Below, piece by piece: positions 34,225 through 45,450 of a stretch of 64,000 nt of DNA. This DNA comes from Narthecium ossifragum (Eukaryota > Streptophyta > Magnoliopsida > Dioscoreales > Nartheciaceae): NCBI GenBank assembly GCA_963920575.1, contig OY986966.1, forward strand, positions 25,325,717-25,389,716. Reading direction: 5' to 3'. The notes below the pieces were generated by a model that saw only the letters and a program-made list of their open reading frames with translations, was not told the DNA's origin and did no database searches. Positions within the stretch are counted from its first letter, which is position 1. Every line of letters begins with the position of its first letter. Made by a program: the position numbers and the translations under genes.

Positions 34225-37200
34225 TGACTGCAATGCCGCCAGGATGGACCCCAACACTAGCAAACCAAGCAGATTAGAGCCAGAGCCTCCTGGAGGAGCA
34301 TTTGAAATCCACATCCATCATTCGGGTCAGTTAGTTATTGCTGATTTGGTGGCAAAATATGTTGGAGGGGCTGTGAATGTATTTGGCAATTGTGATGCTG
34401 ATGAGTTGAGCTTATTTGAGTTTGTGGACATGATGAAGCAACTGGGACACCCTACATATGAGAGGCTGTGGTATGTCATTCCTGGGTTAACCATGCACTT
34501 TGGGCTGAGGCCACTGATGTCTGATGGTGATGTTCTGGAATTGGGAAAAAAAGCAAGTCAGTTTGGTGAGGTTCATGTGTATTCTGAGCATGCAGTTATA
34601 GAGGAACCTATCATTCTTTCTGACAAAGAGATTGAGAGGGAGTTGCAACATGAGGATAAGGGTGGTGGGGGCTGTGAGTGGGATGCTTTTCAAGTTGATT
34701 CTGATAGCAGTGACTCAGATGCAATCAAGTATGACCCAGAGGTTGAGGGCAGTAGTGAGGATGCCGAGGATGAGGTGGACTATGCTGTTTTTCTGAAATC
34801 AAACCGTGGGCACAATCTTGGAGGAGGTGATATTAATATAGGAGATGGAGGGGATGATCATGAAGCTGTTAATGAAGGTAATGGTGGTGCCTCTGAAGCT
34901 GGAATGGGAGCTGGGGGGGAAGATGGAGCTGGTCATAGAACTGGAAAGGCTACTGCTGATGTTAGGGAAGCTGAGAATGCTGGTAAGGGAGCTGGTCGTA
35001 GAAAGGGAAAGGAAAATGCTACGACAGAGGCTGAGGAGTATATGAATGAAGCTGACATTGAAGACAATAATAGTGAGTATCTGCCAAGTGATGAGCTCAT
35101 CAGTCTTTGTGGCTCTGATGATGAGGAGGTCATTTCTTACCCACTGTTTAACGAAGACACTGACTTGTCTGGAAAGATAAAGCCAGTTGTGGGGACAAGA
35201 TTCCCATCTCCAAAGGTTTTCAAGAACTATATGAGGGAGTATGCTGTCAGGGGAGGTTTCAACATCAAGTTCAACAAGAACACAAAGGAGAAGGTCTCAG
35301 CCATTTGTAGAGATGGTTGTAAATGGAGGATCTATGCATCCAAAATGCAGAATCAGAAAACCTTCCAGGTCAAGACACTAAATGACCACCATACATGCAG
35401 CAGAAGCTACAGAAACCCTATGGTGAATTCAACATGGCTGTCCTACAAGTACCTTGCTGATGTCAGGCTAGACCCTGATATTAAGCACAGTCTAATAATA
35501 GCAAAAGTGAAGAAGGACTATTCAATTGACATTTCAAGAAGTCAGGCCTTCAATGTAAGGAAGAAAGCTAGGGAGCTAATACAGGGAAGTTACAAAGAGC
35601 AGTATGGGAGGATAAGAGACTATTGCCATGAACTGATAAGAAGCAATCCAGGGACAACAGCAGTAGTCAAGACCAGTAGATCTCCTGATGGAGATCATTC
35701 AGTATTTGAGAGAGTGTATATTTGTTTCCAAGCTTGTAAGCAAGGCTTTAAAGATGGCTGTAGGCCTTTGATTGGACTGGATGGTGCTCACCTCAAACGT
35801 GAAATGGGTGGTCAACTCCTTGCAGCTGTTGGGAGAGATGGTAATGACCAGATGTATCCAATTTGTTATGCAGTGGTGGAGATAGAAAATAGGGAGACAT
35901 GGGCATGGTTTCTAGAGTTGTTGTTGGCAGACATTGGGCCAGTAGAAGAGAATAGGTGGACATTCATCACTGATCAACAGAAGGTGAGTTAGTTTAACAC
36001 CATATGTCTATTAATTTAACACCATCTCTTTTATGCTACTGGCTTTTACTGTTATTATAAGGTACTGTTTAACAATAGCATATGTTTATCAACTATTGCT
36101 ATGTCTTTTAATGTTTTACATTGCTTTTTAATGCTATTGTCTTTTAATGCATATGTTTATCAGATTCACAAATATCAGCTATGTCTTTTAATCAACTATC
36201 AGCTATATCAGCTATGTCTTTTAATCAAATATCAGCTATGTCTTTTAATGCATATGTTTATCAGATTCACAAATATCAGCTATGTCTTTTAATCAAATAT
36301 CATCTATGCCTTTTAATCAAATATCAGCTATGTCTTTTAATGCATATGTTTATCAGATTCACAAATATCAGCTATGTCTTTTAATCAAATATCAGCTAGC
36401 TCTTTTAATCAAATATCAGCTATGTCTTTTAATGTTTTACATTGCTTTTTAATGCTATTGTTTATCAGTATAAGATAAGCCAATAGCATATCAGCATTAA
36501 CAGCTATTATGCTAGCTTTGTTTATCAGATAGTCAAATATCAGCATATCTATTATGCTAGCTTTGTTTAATGTCTTACACGTGTCATGTAGGGTCTTATA
36601 CCAGCTATGCAAGACCTTATGCCTGGTGTAGATCACAGGTTTTGTGTCAGGCATCTTTATGCCAACTTCAGCAAGATTTATAGGGGTGTGATGTTGAAGC
36701 TGATTATGTGGAATGCAGCAAGGGCCACAGTCAAAGAATACTTTGACAGTGTGATGCTAGAGATGAGGGATATAGAGCCAGATGGGTATAACTATATGTA
36801 TAAATTGACACCATCTTGGTGGTGTAGACATGCATTTGACTGCTTCCCTAAATGTGATCTCTTATCCAATAACATGTCAGAGGCCTTCAACAAATTTGTC
36901 CTTGGTGCTAGAAGTAAACCCTTGATCACAATGCTAGAGGAAATTAGGATAAAGTTGATGGTTAGAATGAGGCTTAAGAGGGAGCAGATGCAGAGACTTG
37001 ACTGTGACATTTGCCCTAGGATCCAACAGAAAATAGAAAGTGCTAAGGAAGCTACCAGAGACTGGACCCCTACCTTGTCTGAATATGGGGAGTTTGAAGT
37101 CACAAATTTGGATGAAGGGTTCACTGTCAACCTAGATGACAAAACTTGTAGTTGCAGGAAATGGCAGCTGACAGGGCTACCATGTGTCCATGCCATTGCA

Positions 37201-38514
37201 TGTATCTTTCATGCAAGGAGGAAGCCAGAAGACTTTGTAGCTACATGGTGCAAAAGGGATACTTATATGAAAGCATACATGCCCAACATTAAACCAGTCA
37301 ATGGGGTCAAGCTGTGGCAAAGGATTGGGACTGACACCATACTGCCTCCAGCATACAGGAAGCAACCTGGAAGGCCCAAGAAGAAGAGAAAGAGAGGTCC
37401 AGAGGAAGGGCCAAGCACCAGTAAACTGAAGAAGAGATATACAACAGTTAAATGTACAAATTGCTGGCAGTGGGGTCATAATAGGAGAAGCTGTAGAAGC
37501 CCAGCAATCCCCAAGCCAATCAAGACACCATCAGAGTCTAGAGTAAATTTCAGGGCACAAAAAAGAGGTGGGGCCCCCATACCACCTCCAGAGGCATCTC
37601 CAGTGTTTGGCAGAGGCAAGGCACAACCACAGCACAATGTATTAACCTACAGCTATGTGTTCTTAATACTTTTTTTTTTTGGTTGTCTTTTAATATTGGC
37701 TCTGACACTTATGCATCTGAACCCTACAGGCTAGCAGTAATCCATTTGGACCCATGGGGAGAGGCAGAGGTGGTGTTGAGGTAGCAGATTTATCCTATAT
37801 GCACCTTTTAATGCATTAATCTATTAACCTTAGATGCATTATTTTAATGCTATTAATCTACCTCCTCATCTGAATTAATCCTAGATCCCACTACCACCAC
37901 AGGGGGACCACACCCATGCACCAACCCAACAACCTTCGAGGCAACCATGGATACCTGCTGGAAGAGTGCAAACAACAGCTACTGCTGATGGGGGGGGGCA
38001 GTAGGAGTGGGAAGAGGAGCAACACCAATTGCCAACATAGGTATAAGTACTCATGCTTTCAATACTATGCTTTCATCAGTATTGCATTCACAACACATCT
38101 GCCTTGTGTTACATTCATTAATAGTTAGTTGGCATTGCAGGGAATGTCATTGTAACAACAGTGGGGAGAGGTAGAGCAAGAGCAAGTGTGACAGTAAATG
38201 TTGCTGGAGTTCCTCCTATGGGGAGAGGAAGAGCAACATGTGCAAGAGGAAATGTGAGGGGAAGAGCATCAAGAGGTAGAGGTAGACCAAGAGGGTCAGA
38301 TGCAAGGGGTGCAGCAAGAGGAAATGATGCATTACCAGGCGAAGGCTGGACCCCAGTTCAACAGGATGCCTACATACCTGGGCCCAGTCAACCATCACCA
38401 TCACAAACCCAATCATCATCACAAACCCAAGGTGAATGGTCCCAGGTCTATGACTTTGAAGGCAGACCAATTAGTGCTCCTTTCAAGACCTCCAAAGCAT
38501 CTGCCAGGAAATGA
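34220..38514 (+). CDS. MuDR-type MULE transposase, five exons (frame broken in exon 4)
   Basis: Exons by splice sites: 34220-35983, 36592-37638, 37730-37780, 37885-38040, 38141-38514. Domains: PB1-like N-terminal region (about residues 25-125), acidic low-complexity linker (140-310), MuDR DNA-binding region (about 325-395), DDE transposase with Asp521 (GLDGAH), Asp585 (FITDQQK, at the exon 1/2 join) and Glu685 (NNMSEAFN). Then a SWIM zinc finger (CSC...CVH, 774-788), a basic nuclear-localisation stretch (PKKKRKR), a CCHC knuckle (876-889) and a Gly/Arg-rich C-terminus. It would excise and insert the element by binding its terminal repeats. The first ATG lies in the leader duplication; ATG 34244 is an alternative start, just after a possible acceptor. 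In exon 4 a nine-G run (37990-37998) puts TAG in frame. One more G would keep the RG-rich frame into exon 5, so a slippage mutation or a sequencing error is likely. Confidence 0.88.
36098..36470 (+). repeat. Tandem repeats in transposase intron 1
   Basis: Repeated units of 'atatcagctatgtcttttaat' and 'gcatatgtttatcagattcac' fill most of this intron (35984-36591). Open frames here are repeat artefacts. Confidence 0.8.
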
Positions 38515-38700
38515 TGCACTAAGGAGCAGCTGCTGGTTTTACTTTTTGTTTTTTGTACAAACTGCAAGCTAGGCAGCACAAACAAATTGAATGCCATGCC
38601 TCTTTTTTGTGTACATGGCAGGAAATGATGCACTAAGGAGCAGCTGGTTTTACTTTCTTTTTTTTGTACAAACTGCAAGCTAGGCAGCACAAACAATCTG
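38502..38700 (+). repeat. Tandem duplication over the transposase stop and 3' UTR
   Basis: The unit GGAAATGATGCACTAAGGAG...AAGCTAGGCAGCACAAACAA occurs at about 38505-38586 and again at about 38620-38695. The first copy contains the stop codon TGA (38512-38514). Further 'gcaatgtatggttt' repeats follow to about 39060. Confidence 0.75.
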
Positions 38701-39233
38701 TATGGCTTTGTGGGATTTTATAGCAGTAGGTTGTGTATGTGTTACTGATTTCCTAAGCCAAATTTTGTCATGTATGGCTTAGTGTTACTGATGCAGTGCA
38801 ATGTATGGTTTTACAGCAGTAGGTTGTGCAATGCATGGTTACCACTTCTGTTCTACTGCAAGTTACTGATTTGCTGCCAGGTTTATGTTCTACTATGGTT
38901 TATGGTATTGCACTGCAATGTATGGTTTATGTTCTTGTTTTGTATCTACCAGGTTTGTGTATGGTTTATGTTCTAGAGTTACTGATTTACTGCAATGTAT
39001 GGTTCATACTGATGCACTGCAATGTATGGTTTAAATATCATGTTCACTAACAAAGCATACCAATCCAGATTAGAACATGAATCCATTAGAACAGGAATAC
39101 ACTAACAAAGCATACATTGTTCTGTATCTGCCAGGTTTGTCTTTAAAACATCAAGTTCATTAACAAAACAAAGGGGGGATACAAACATACCCTAACAGAT
39201 TAGAACATGACTCCATTAGAACATGAATCCACA

Positions 39234-40076
39234 CTACAACATAACAAACCCTAGGATGACACACAACAAAAAAATGCCCAGCCACAGCATTCTATTTCTG
39301 TTTTGCATGTTTTTCACCTCCAACAACAGTCTACTAACTTCATCTTCTCTATTCTTGCAGCAGGTCCTCCACATCTCAACTTGAGCCAAGTATTCTGAGT
39401 CCTTGCGCTTCAACTGCTTAAGTTCATCTTCCAAGGACTGCATCTCAGCCATGGTCTTCATCTGCACTAATTTATCTTCCAGAACAGCCATCTCTGCTCT
39501 ATTCTCCAAGGTTTGTATCTTCGCCTTCAATTTGTTGATAACTCGTTGCCCACGTTCACAAATGTCCCCATCAATCCATAAGAGGTAATCACATCCACCC
39601 TACAGAAATTCAACAGTTAGCCTATCTTAGAAATGTTCTAATCAGTTAGGCTACAGAAATTCACATTCGGGGTTAAATCTTAGAAATTGAACTGTTACCG
39701 TCCTGCGTGAGCATCCATAGAATTTCCTTTCAGGATTTGCTTCAGTCTGGGCGATCTTCAGTACTGATCTCCGTCCACAATAACACAGTGGATAAGTTGA
39801 GGAGGTTGTCGAACCAGTAGAAGACATAGGGGAGAAGGAGGAGAGCTGCCGTCGACTGGAGCGCTGCCGAGCTGGAGGAGAGCTTGCCGTCGAAGGAGGA
39901 GAGCTGCCGTCGACTGGAGGTCTAATAATAGCTGGAGGAGAGCTTGCCGTCGAAGGAGAGCTTGCCGTCGACTGGAGCGCTGCCGAGCTGGAGGAGAGCT
40001 TGCCGGAGGCGAGCTTGCCGACGAAGGAGGAGAGCTGCCGAGCTCGCAATGCATCTAAAACCAACTGAAGCCCCAA
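39234..40076 (-). CDS. GRF-type zinc-finger protein with coiled coil and C-terminal membrane segment, carried by the MULE
   Basis: Two exons on the minus strand: 40076-39699 and 39599-39234, with GT-AG borders and phase 0, 247 residues. The N-terminal 90 or so residues are Ser/Pro-rich and come from tandem DNA repeats, so the true start could be later. The GRF zinc finger crosses the junction: CYCGRRSVLKIAQTEANPER, then FYGCSRR / TGGCDYLLW, with the C-x-C...C...C arrangement and the NPxRxFYxC core. A heptad-like coiled coil follows (KAKIQTLENRAEMAVLEDKL onward), then a C-terminal hydrophobic segment (LWLGIFLLCVILGFVML). This architecture matches plant proteins of the At4g04775-like type. GRF fingers are nucleic-acid-binding modules in other proteins; the role here is unknown. 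It lies inside the terminal repeats and converges with the transposase, so it is element cargo or a second element gene. Confidence 0.82.
39835..40050 (-). repeat. Tandem GAGCTGCCG-type repeats in exon 1 of the GRF gene
   Basis: Repeated 'gagagcttgccgtcgaagga' and 'gagctgccgtcgactggag' units encode the Ser/Ala/Pro-rich N-terminus. Copy number probably varies between element copies. Confidence 0.75.
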
Positions 40077-40134
40077 CTCAACTTATCCTCTGCCTCGCGG
40101 GAAGAAGGAGGCCCGGTCACGTGTACACACGTGA

Positions 40135-40296
40135 CCGGTTCGCTCGGGCCACCGTTAGACCGGCAGACGGCAGGTGGACGGAGGAACCAATTAAAAATGG
40201 TTCGCAAAAAATAGGTATTCAATGTCTACTTTTCAAAACCCATGTATCACATAAAAATTTGACTGAAATCACAGGTACCAAACGCATACTTTAGCC
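40135..40296 (-). repeat. Right terminal inverted repeat of the Mutator-like element
   Basis: 162 bp, the complement of 33308-33469 with three differences. It is followed by the target duplication GACTGAATTA. Confidence 0.95.
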
Positions 40297-40306
40297 GACT
40301 GAATTA

Positions 40307-40766
40307 TTAATATATAGACTCGATCACCTTCCGACTTATGTTTTTTTTTAAAGACTTACTCTTATCGTCGACTTAAGTTTTTGGATCGAGTAAGATCGAC
40401 TACGAATTCAATTAACCAAATAGACATGTATAATATACATATACTAGATGAACCCGTGTCACCCGACACGGGTAACCATCCACCCCCATTAACCCCCTTA
40501 GCCACCCACCCCCATGCCTCACCTCTACTCCTCTCTCACGACTCAGGTGTCATGTGTCATCCTTTTCTCCTCCTAATATTATATATATATAACATGGAAG
40601 CTCCTTTTCTCTCTCTAGAGTTATGACTCAGTGGTACTCATTTTGAATAATACAGTTTTGAACCTCGGGGAATGCTATGCACATCGGCCATCTGGCTCAG
40701 ACAATTTGAGGAGATTCATTACCTAAAAACACATTTGCCCATCTGAATCATCACGACATACTCAAC
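40307..40766. other. Intergenic DNA, no gene seen
   Basis: AT-rich with one C-rich patch (about 40480-40530). Nothing recognised. Confidence 0.4.
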
Positions 40767-40769
40767 TTA

Positions 40770-40917
40770 GGGTTCGTTTGGCTTGGATCTCGGATGGAAT
40801 CCGGAATCCGGAATCCGCGGTATCCGCTCGCGATGAGCGACGCCGAAAACGGAATCTGGGAATCCGAGAATCCGGAATCCGCGGATTCACTCCCATTCCG
40901 GCGAGGCAAACGGGCCC
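40770..40917. mobile_element. Small Tourist-like MITE
   Basis: 148 bp with ends GGGTTCGTTTGGC and (complement) GGGCCCGTTTGCC, flanked by TTA at 40767-40769 and 40918-40920. The interior repeats GGAATCCG. Confidence 0.8.
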
Positions 40918-41292
40918 TTAGCAGATGACAATGGCTGGATGAAGGTTAGTCTTTTGTCCAGCCGTGTTGGCTTAACTTCTCACACAAAAAAAAAGAAAAA
41001 TAAAAAGAATGGATGAAGTAATAATGTTGCTTTCTGCGAGTCTTGACATTTTATTTTTTTAAGACATTGAATCATAAAAATTTTAAATTTTAAATCTTAA
41101 AATTTTCAAAATTTCGTATAAATTTTAAAAAAATTAAAATTAAAATTAAAATTGTAAAAAAATAAAATCGTAAAAATTTTAAAATTTAAAATTTCATATT
41201 GTTGAAATTTCAAATTTCAAATCATAAAATTATAAAATTTTCAAATTGTTGTGATATATGGATGACCATCATATGAATTCTTCTAGAAGATT

Positions 41293-41400
41293 GAGAAGAT
41301 AAGTATATGCACGCTTACCGAGAAGATAAACATATGCACGCTTATCGAGAAGATAAGCATATGTACGCTTATCGAGAAGATAAGCATATGCACGCTTACA
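41293..41400 (+). repeat. Four tandem copies of a 27-bp unit
   Basis: GAGAAGATAAGCATATGCAC plus GCTTATC, repeated four times without gaps and with one to three changes per copy. The preceding 250 bp is very AT-rich and has no recognised feature. Confidence 0.92.
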
Positions 41401-41576
41401 AGACACGTGTTCATTTGGGGCACGAAGTAAAATGAACACCACCAAGCGTGGCGGGACCAGAATTTGAAGGTAATATTGATTGAAATTTGTATTTATATAT
41501 ATATTTTTATGTGTCTCTTTTTTTGTGAATTGTTATATATAATGTTCCCTTAACATGGCTAAATCAATATTGGACT

Positions 41577-41828
41577 TGTTGGAAAAGTCAAGGTTCCTTA
41601 TCTAATTTGCTCTGTTGTCCTAGTCTTTAGGAACTTTATGTACGTGGCTTGTTTTGGCCTAGTTTGTAGTGGTCAGTTAGAATTTGTTGCAGTCTTTTGC
41701 ATGTTAGCACTTTCTTAGGAGTTAGTGGATAGTTGTTGGTTATGGGCTCTAGAATATGTAATGGTATCTATTGTATTTGAAGCTTGAGAGTAATGGAAGT
41801 TTAGTTTTCTGGTTCTCCAATTCCAACA
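41577..41828 (+). mobile_element. 252-bp solo LTR, Ty1/copia-like
   Basis: Starts TGTTGGAAAAG and ends AATTCCAACA, so the ends are inverted (TGTTGGAA and TTCCAACA). It is flanked by the 5-bp duplication GGACT (41572-41576 and 41829-41833). No internal region. Short size and TGTTGGAA ends suit Ty1/copia. The strand assumes AATGGAAG/promoter orientation and is uncertain. Confidence 0.88.
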
Positions 41829-41833
41829 GGACT

Positions 41834-42594
41834 AACAGACTTTTCATAAAATACAATGTATTTTTTAACTGTTAGTATTTTTGTTATTTTCATACATATA
41901 TACTTTTAATTTTGATCCATATTTTTAAAATTTTTAAAATTTATATAAATAATTACTCACAAAATCTACAACTAAAAGATAAACAAAAGATTACAAACAT
42001 ATAATGAAAAAACTGCTTATCCAAAAAATAAAATAAAAACTGATAACAAAAAAGAAATAAAATTGATAAAAAAAAGAGTATAAAAAAACAGATAAAAAAA
42101 CAAAACTAAGAAAAAACAACCATATTGAGAGAGAAAAAAAAAGAGAGAAGGGATAGTCAACCGATTGCGACTGAGAGGGAGGGGGGCATAAGTGGAATTT
42201 AACAGATGAGATGGGGCCGAAGGGGGTGTGAGAGGAGAGGTGGGAGAAGCAGCTCTCTCCTCTTAAGCCCCTGTTTAGTTTTAGTGCGGCGGGGGGGGGG
42301 GATAACCCTTATCCAGTTATCCCCCACTTATTTCATTCTTCCCGGTAAGAAGGAAAGAAAAGCCAGCTTAGAGATACCAGTACCCGGAAACGACACATTG
42401 CAACGCCGAGAAGACTCTAGACAGAAAGAAGAGAGAGAGGAACCGGACACGTCTCTCTTCTGATCTCTTTCTGTTAGTCTTTCTCTCTCTAAAAATCAGA
42501 TGAGACAGACCTTTTGCCTCTCTGCATGATTTGGAGTTCCTACAGCTGGTTGGCCTTGATGGGGTGGGTATCTGGGAAAAACCATACCAAGTGC

Positions 42595-42632
<38 letters not shown>

Positions 42633-43384
42633 ACAGCATACTAACTAGCTCGCTAGTGTCCATTGGGGGCTGGCGTGGGGACAGCCCATGTAGATTGGCA
42701 GAGATGTTGACCCTCACCAAGGAACTCAGATCCATTCTACACACAACACATATATAATGAAATGAATGATTCATGAGGCTGTGAATAGTCCAAGGGCTAG
42801 ACTTGAAGAAAAGATCTATATATATGTAACCAATGTGAACAGAATACTAAAAGGAACAAGGAAAGCTATTCATACAAAGATCTCCATTCCATTATCTCCA
42901 ATCTTAACTTATCTACGATTGCTAAACCACCAGTTGTCACATGTGTACATGGATTCACATGACTGTGGGGGTACACCAAGGGAGTGGATTACAAGGACAA
43001 AATTCAAACTCAAGGCCTCTTATATCGTCATATGCCATGTTTTAATTGCATTGTGAGAGGACACGTACGTTAGACTATAATTTACCAATACAAATTTATC
43101 ATTTCCTATAGGCTTAAGTTTTATAGGTAATTATTCATGAGTGATTTGTGCTTACTTACTTTCTCTTAAGTTGATAGCTAGCTAGGGTTTAATGGATTAG
43201 TTCCAATCATGGCATAACCCCTGTTCAATACTGTCTGTGGACTCATCATATGAAGACAAGGATTAAGTGTCACCAAGATGGATCTAATTAGGTGGGAGCT
43301 AATAATTAGTTTAGGATTATCATAATATATTCCAAGTAACCTATATCATTGAAGCGCATGGTTCCAAGTAACCTATATCATTTA
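41834..43384. other. Intergenic DNA with (CT)n microsatellite and G run
   Basis: A-rich to about 42180. A G run lies at about 42292-42301 and a CT run at about 42598-42628. No gene was recognised in this stretch. Confidence 0.45.
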
Positions 43385-43388
43385 AGCC

Positions 43389-45200
43389 CCCGTTTGGTTG
43401 GGGGGAATAAGGGCCCCAATTTCAGAATCGGCTCCTTTAATTTCGAAATTGCAACCAATCATCATACTAATCTCAGCATATTAATTCAAGCATGCTCAAT
43501 TATAAAAATCTCTAAACCCGGAATAGCCTACACGACCTTTATCTATAAACAGAATGGGATCGGTGGAATAGGGAAAGATGGGTTACATGGTCTTTTGGGA
43601 TAAACTTTATCCTATCACAATTCGATTTCTATCCCCATTTCAATCCGCACCGAGTAACAAAAAAAAATTTTGACGTCTCAAATAAGATAAGATATAAAAA
43701 TATTTATTTTAGAATTGCCCTGGGGTGAATTATGGCATGAGCTATGCTATGTGGCATGATGACATGGCACAGTCATGCAATCTATACAACCCCATACGAG
43801 GGGGCGACTTATATTAATATTTTAATATTATCTTAATATATTATTTAAATAATATTTGCTTACATGCTTACATGATGTGGACCATGTGGGACCCACTTAT
43901 ATTAATATTTTATTACAATAGCATGTTATTGATATTATTTAGTACACTATGCGTAGAAAAATGTTTTTACGCGTGTTGATTTTTTTATGCGTTACTAAAA
44001 ATGCATGCAAAATTTTTTATGGGGGTGTATAATTTTTTGCGTGCGTAGTAACATTTTTTTTGCGTGTTTGTTTTCTACGTGCAAATATTTCTGTGAGCCC
44101 ATAAACATTTTTGTATGCATTTTTATGAGCGTACAAAAACTTTTGCGCACATAAAAACATTGTAATGTTCGTGGTGTATTAAATAATATTATTAATATGT
44201 TATTATAATAAAAATATTAATATAAGTGGGTCCACATGCCATGTGTCATATCATGATTGGTCCACATCATGCAAAAATTATTTATTTTATATTATTTTAA
44301 TAATATAAGTGAGTCCATATGAGGATGCATTGATGTGTATGAGCATTCCATGTTACCATGTTATGCCATGTGGCGATGTAATCTTTCTTCATGACTGTCG
44401 TCGGTGAAGGCCGCGCGTACGTCGTCAATGGACACGACGCCGGCAAGAACGCCCTTAACACCGCCCAGTCATACGACCCGGTGGAGGACAGACGGGCATC
44501 GCTGCCGATGATGGCGGATGAGCGGGCGTCTACCGAAGATGACAAATAAGCGGGTGTTGATAGGAGAGGGATTCGCCGGTGGAAGCGTCGAACAAGATAG
44601 CTGAGGTGGTAATATTATACTTTATTATAATATAACCACCCTCTATTTTATGCAATAATATGATAGTATAAATTTTATACGGTTCAATGTATAAATATCA
44701 AAAACTTAACTTAATAGTGGAATAGGGAAAGATGGGTTGGCCGGTATTTTGGGATTGATTGCAACCAGAATTGGTTGTGAGAATCGTGCAACCAATCCTA
44801 TAATTGATTGCACTAAATTCGAAATTGCAGCCAATTGGACTAAAGCTCAGAATAAATCAATGTCAATATATGCATTATAATATTAGTAATATTAAATTGA
44901 AATATTATTAATTATATACATCAGAAATATTATTAAGTATGAAAGTCAATGCTAATATTATATACATTATAATATTATCAATTAAATCCCTAATATATCC
45001 TATACAAAGACCTATTTTGATACTATTCCATCTTTTTTATTCTAACATGATTTTCTTATTCAAAACAATCACTACTTATATATTTCACCTTTTCAACCAA
45101 ACATCACACGTGAAATGATAATCACATTACTTATCCCAACATACTAATCCCAAAAATCTCTAAACCTGAAATAGACTGTTGTACAACCAAACGCCACGAG
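43389..45200. mobile_element. MITE fragments flanking a foldback element
   Basis: A Tourist-style end GCCCCCGTTTGGTTGGGG at about 43387 and an opposing end near 45190 (complement TCGTGGCGTTTGGTTG). GGAATAGGGAAAGATGGGTT occurs at 43566 and 44716, and 'aaaaatctctaaacc' occurs at both ends. This is best explained as two related MITEs around the foldback at 43753-44374, or one split by it. Confidence 0.45.
43753..44374. mobile_element. Long AT-rich foldback element
   Basis: The inner arms (about 43888-43950, GGACCCACTTATATTAATAT onward, and about 44176-44235, its complement) pair over about 55 bp. Outer arms continue with ATGATGTGGACC against GGTCCACATCAT and ATGTGGCATGATGACATGGC against its approximate complement near 44374. 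The loop repeats 'tgcgt..tttttacg' motifs. No coding sequence. Confidence 0.6.
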
Positions 45201-45412
45201 AGAGTGGAATCCTACATTTGATCATTTCTTTAGGATTGAGTTGCGAATCATCCAATGACTCTCATGTCTATGTCTTGATAATTGGATTCTAAAGTAACCA
45301 ATGATAGATGGAGGCTACTACTAACCCCACAAGTCCTAACCCTGCGGAGTGGAAAGCAGCAATCTGCTCATGTCTTACAAAAGGCATAATTAGTTGGGTC
45401 AGTTCATCTTTG

Positions 45413-45450
<38 letters not shown>

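Larger units (their letters stand above)
33298..40306 (+). mobile_element. Complete Mutator-like element with two convergent genes
   Basis: 6989-bp element (33308-40296) bounded by 162-bp terminal inverted repeats and flanked on both sides by the 10-bp target duplication GACTGAATTA (33298-33307 and 40297-40306). It carries a MuDR-type transposase gene (plus strand, 34220-38514) and a GRF zinc-finger/membrane protein gene (minus strand, 39234-40076). The two face each other, as mudrA and mudrB do in maize MuDR. The near-identical ends argue for fairly recent insertion. Confidence 0.93.
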
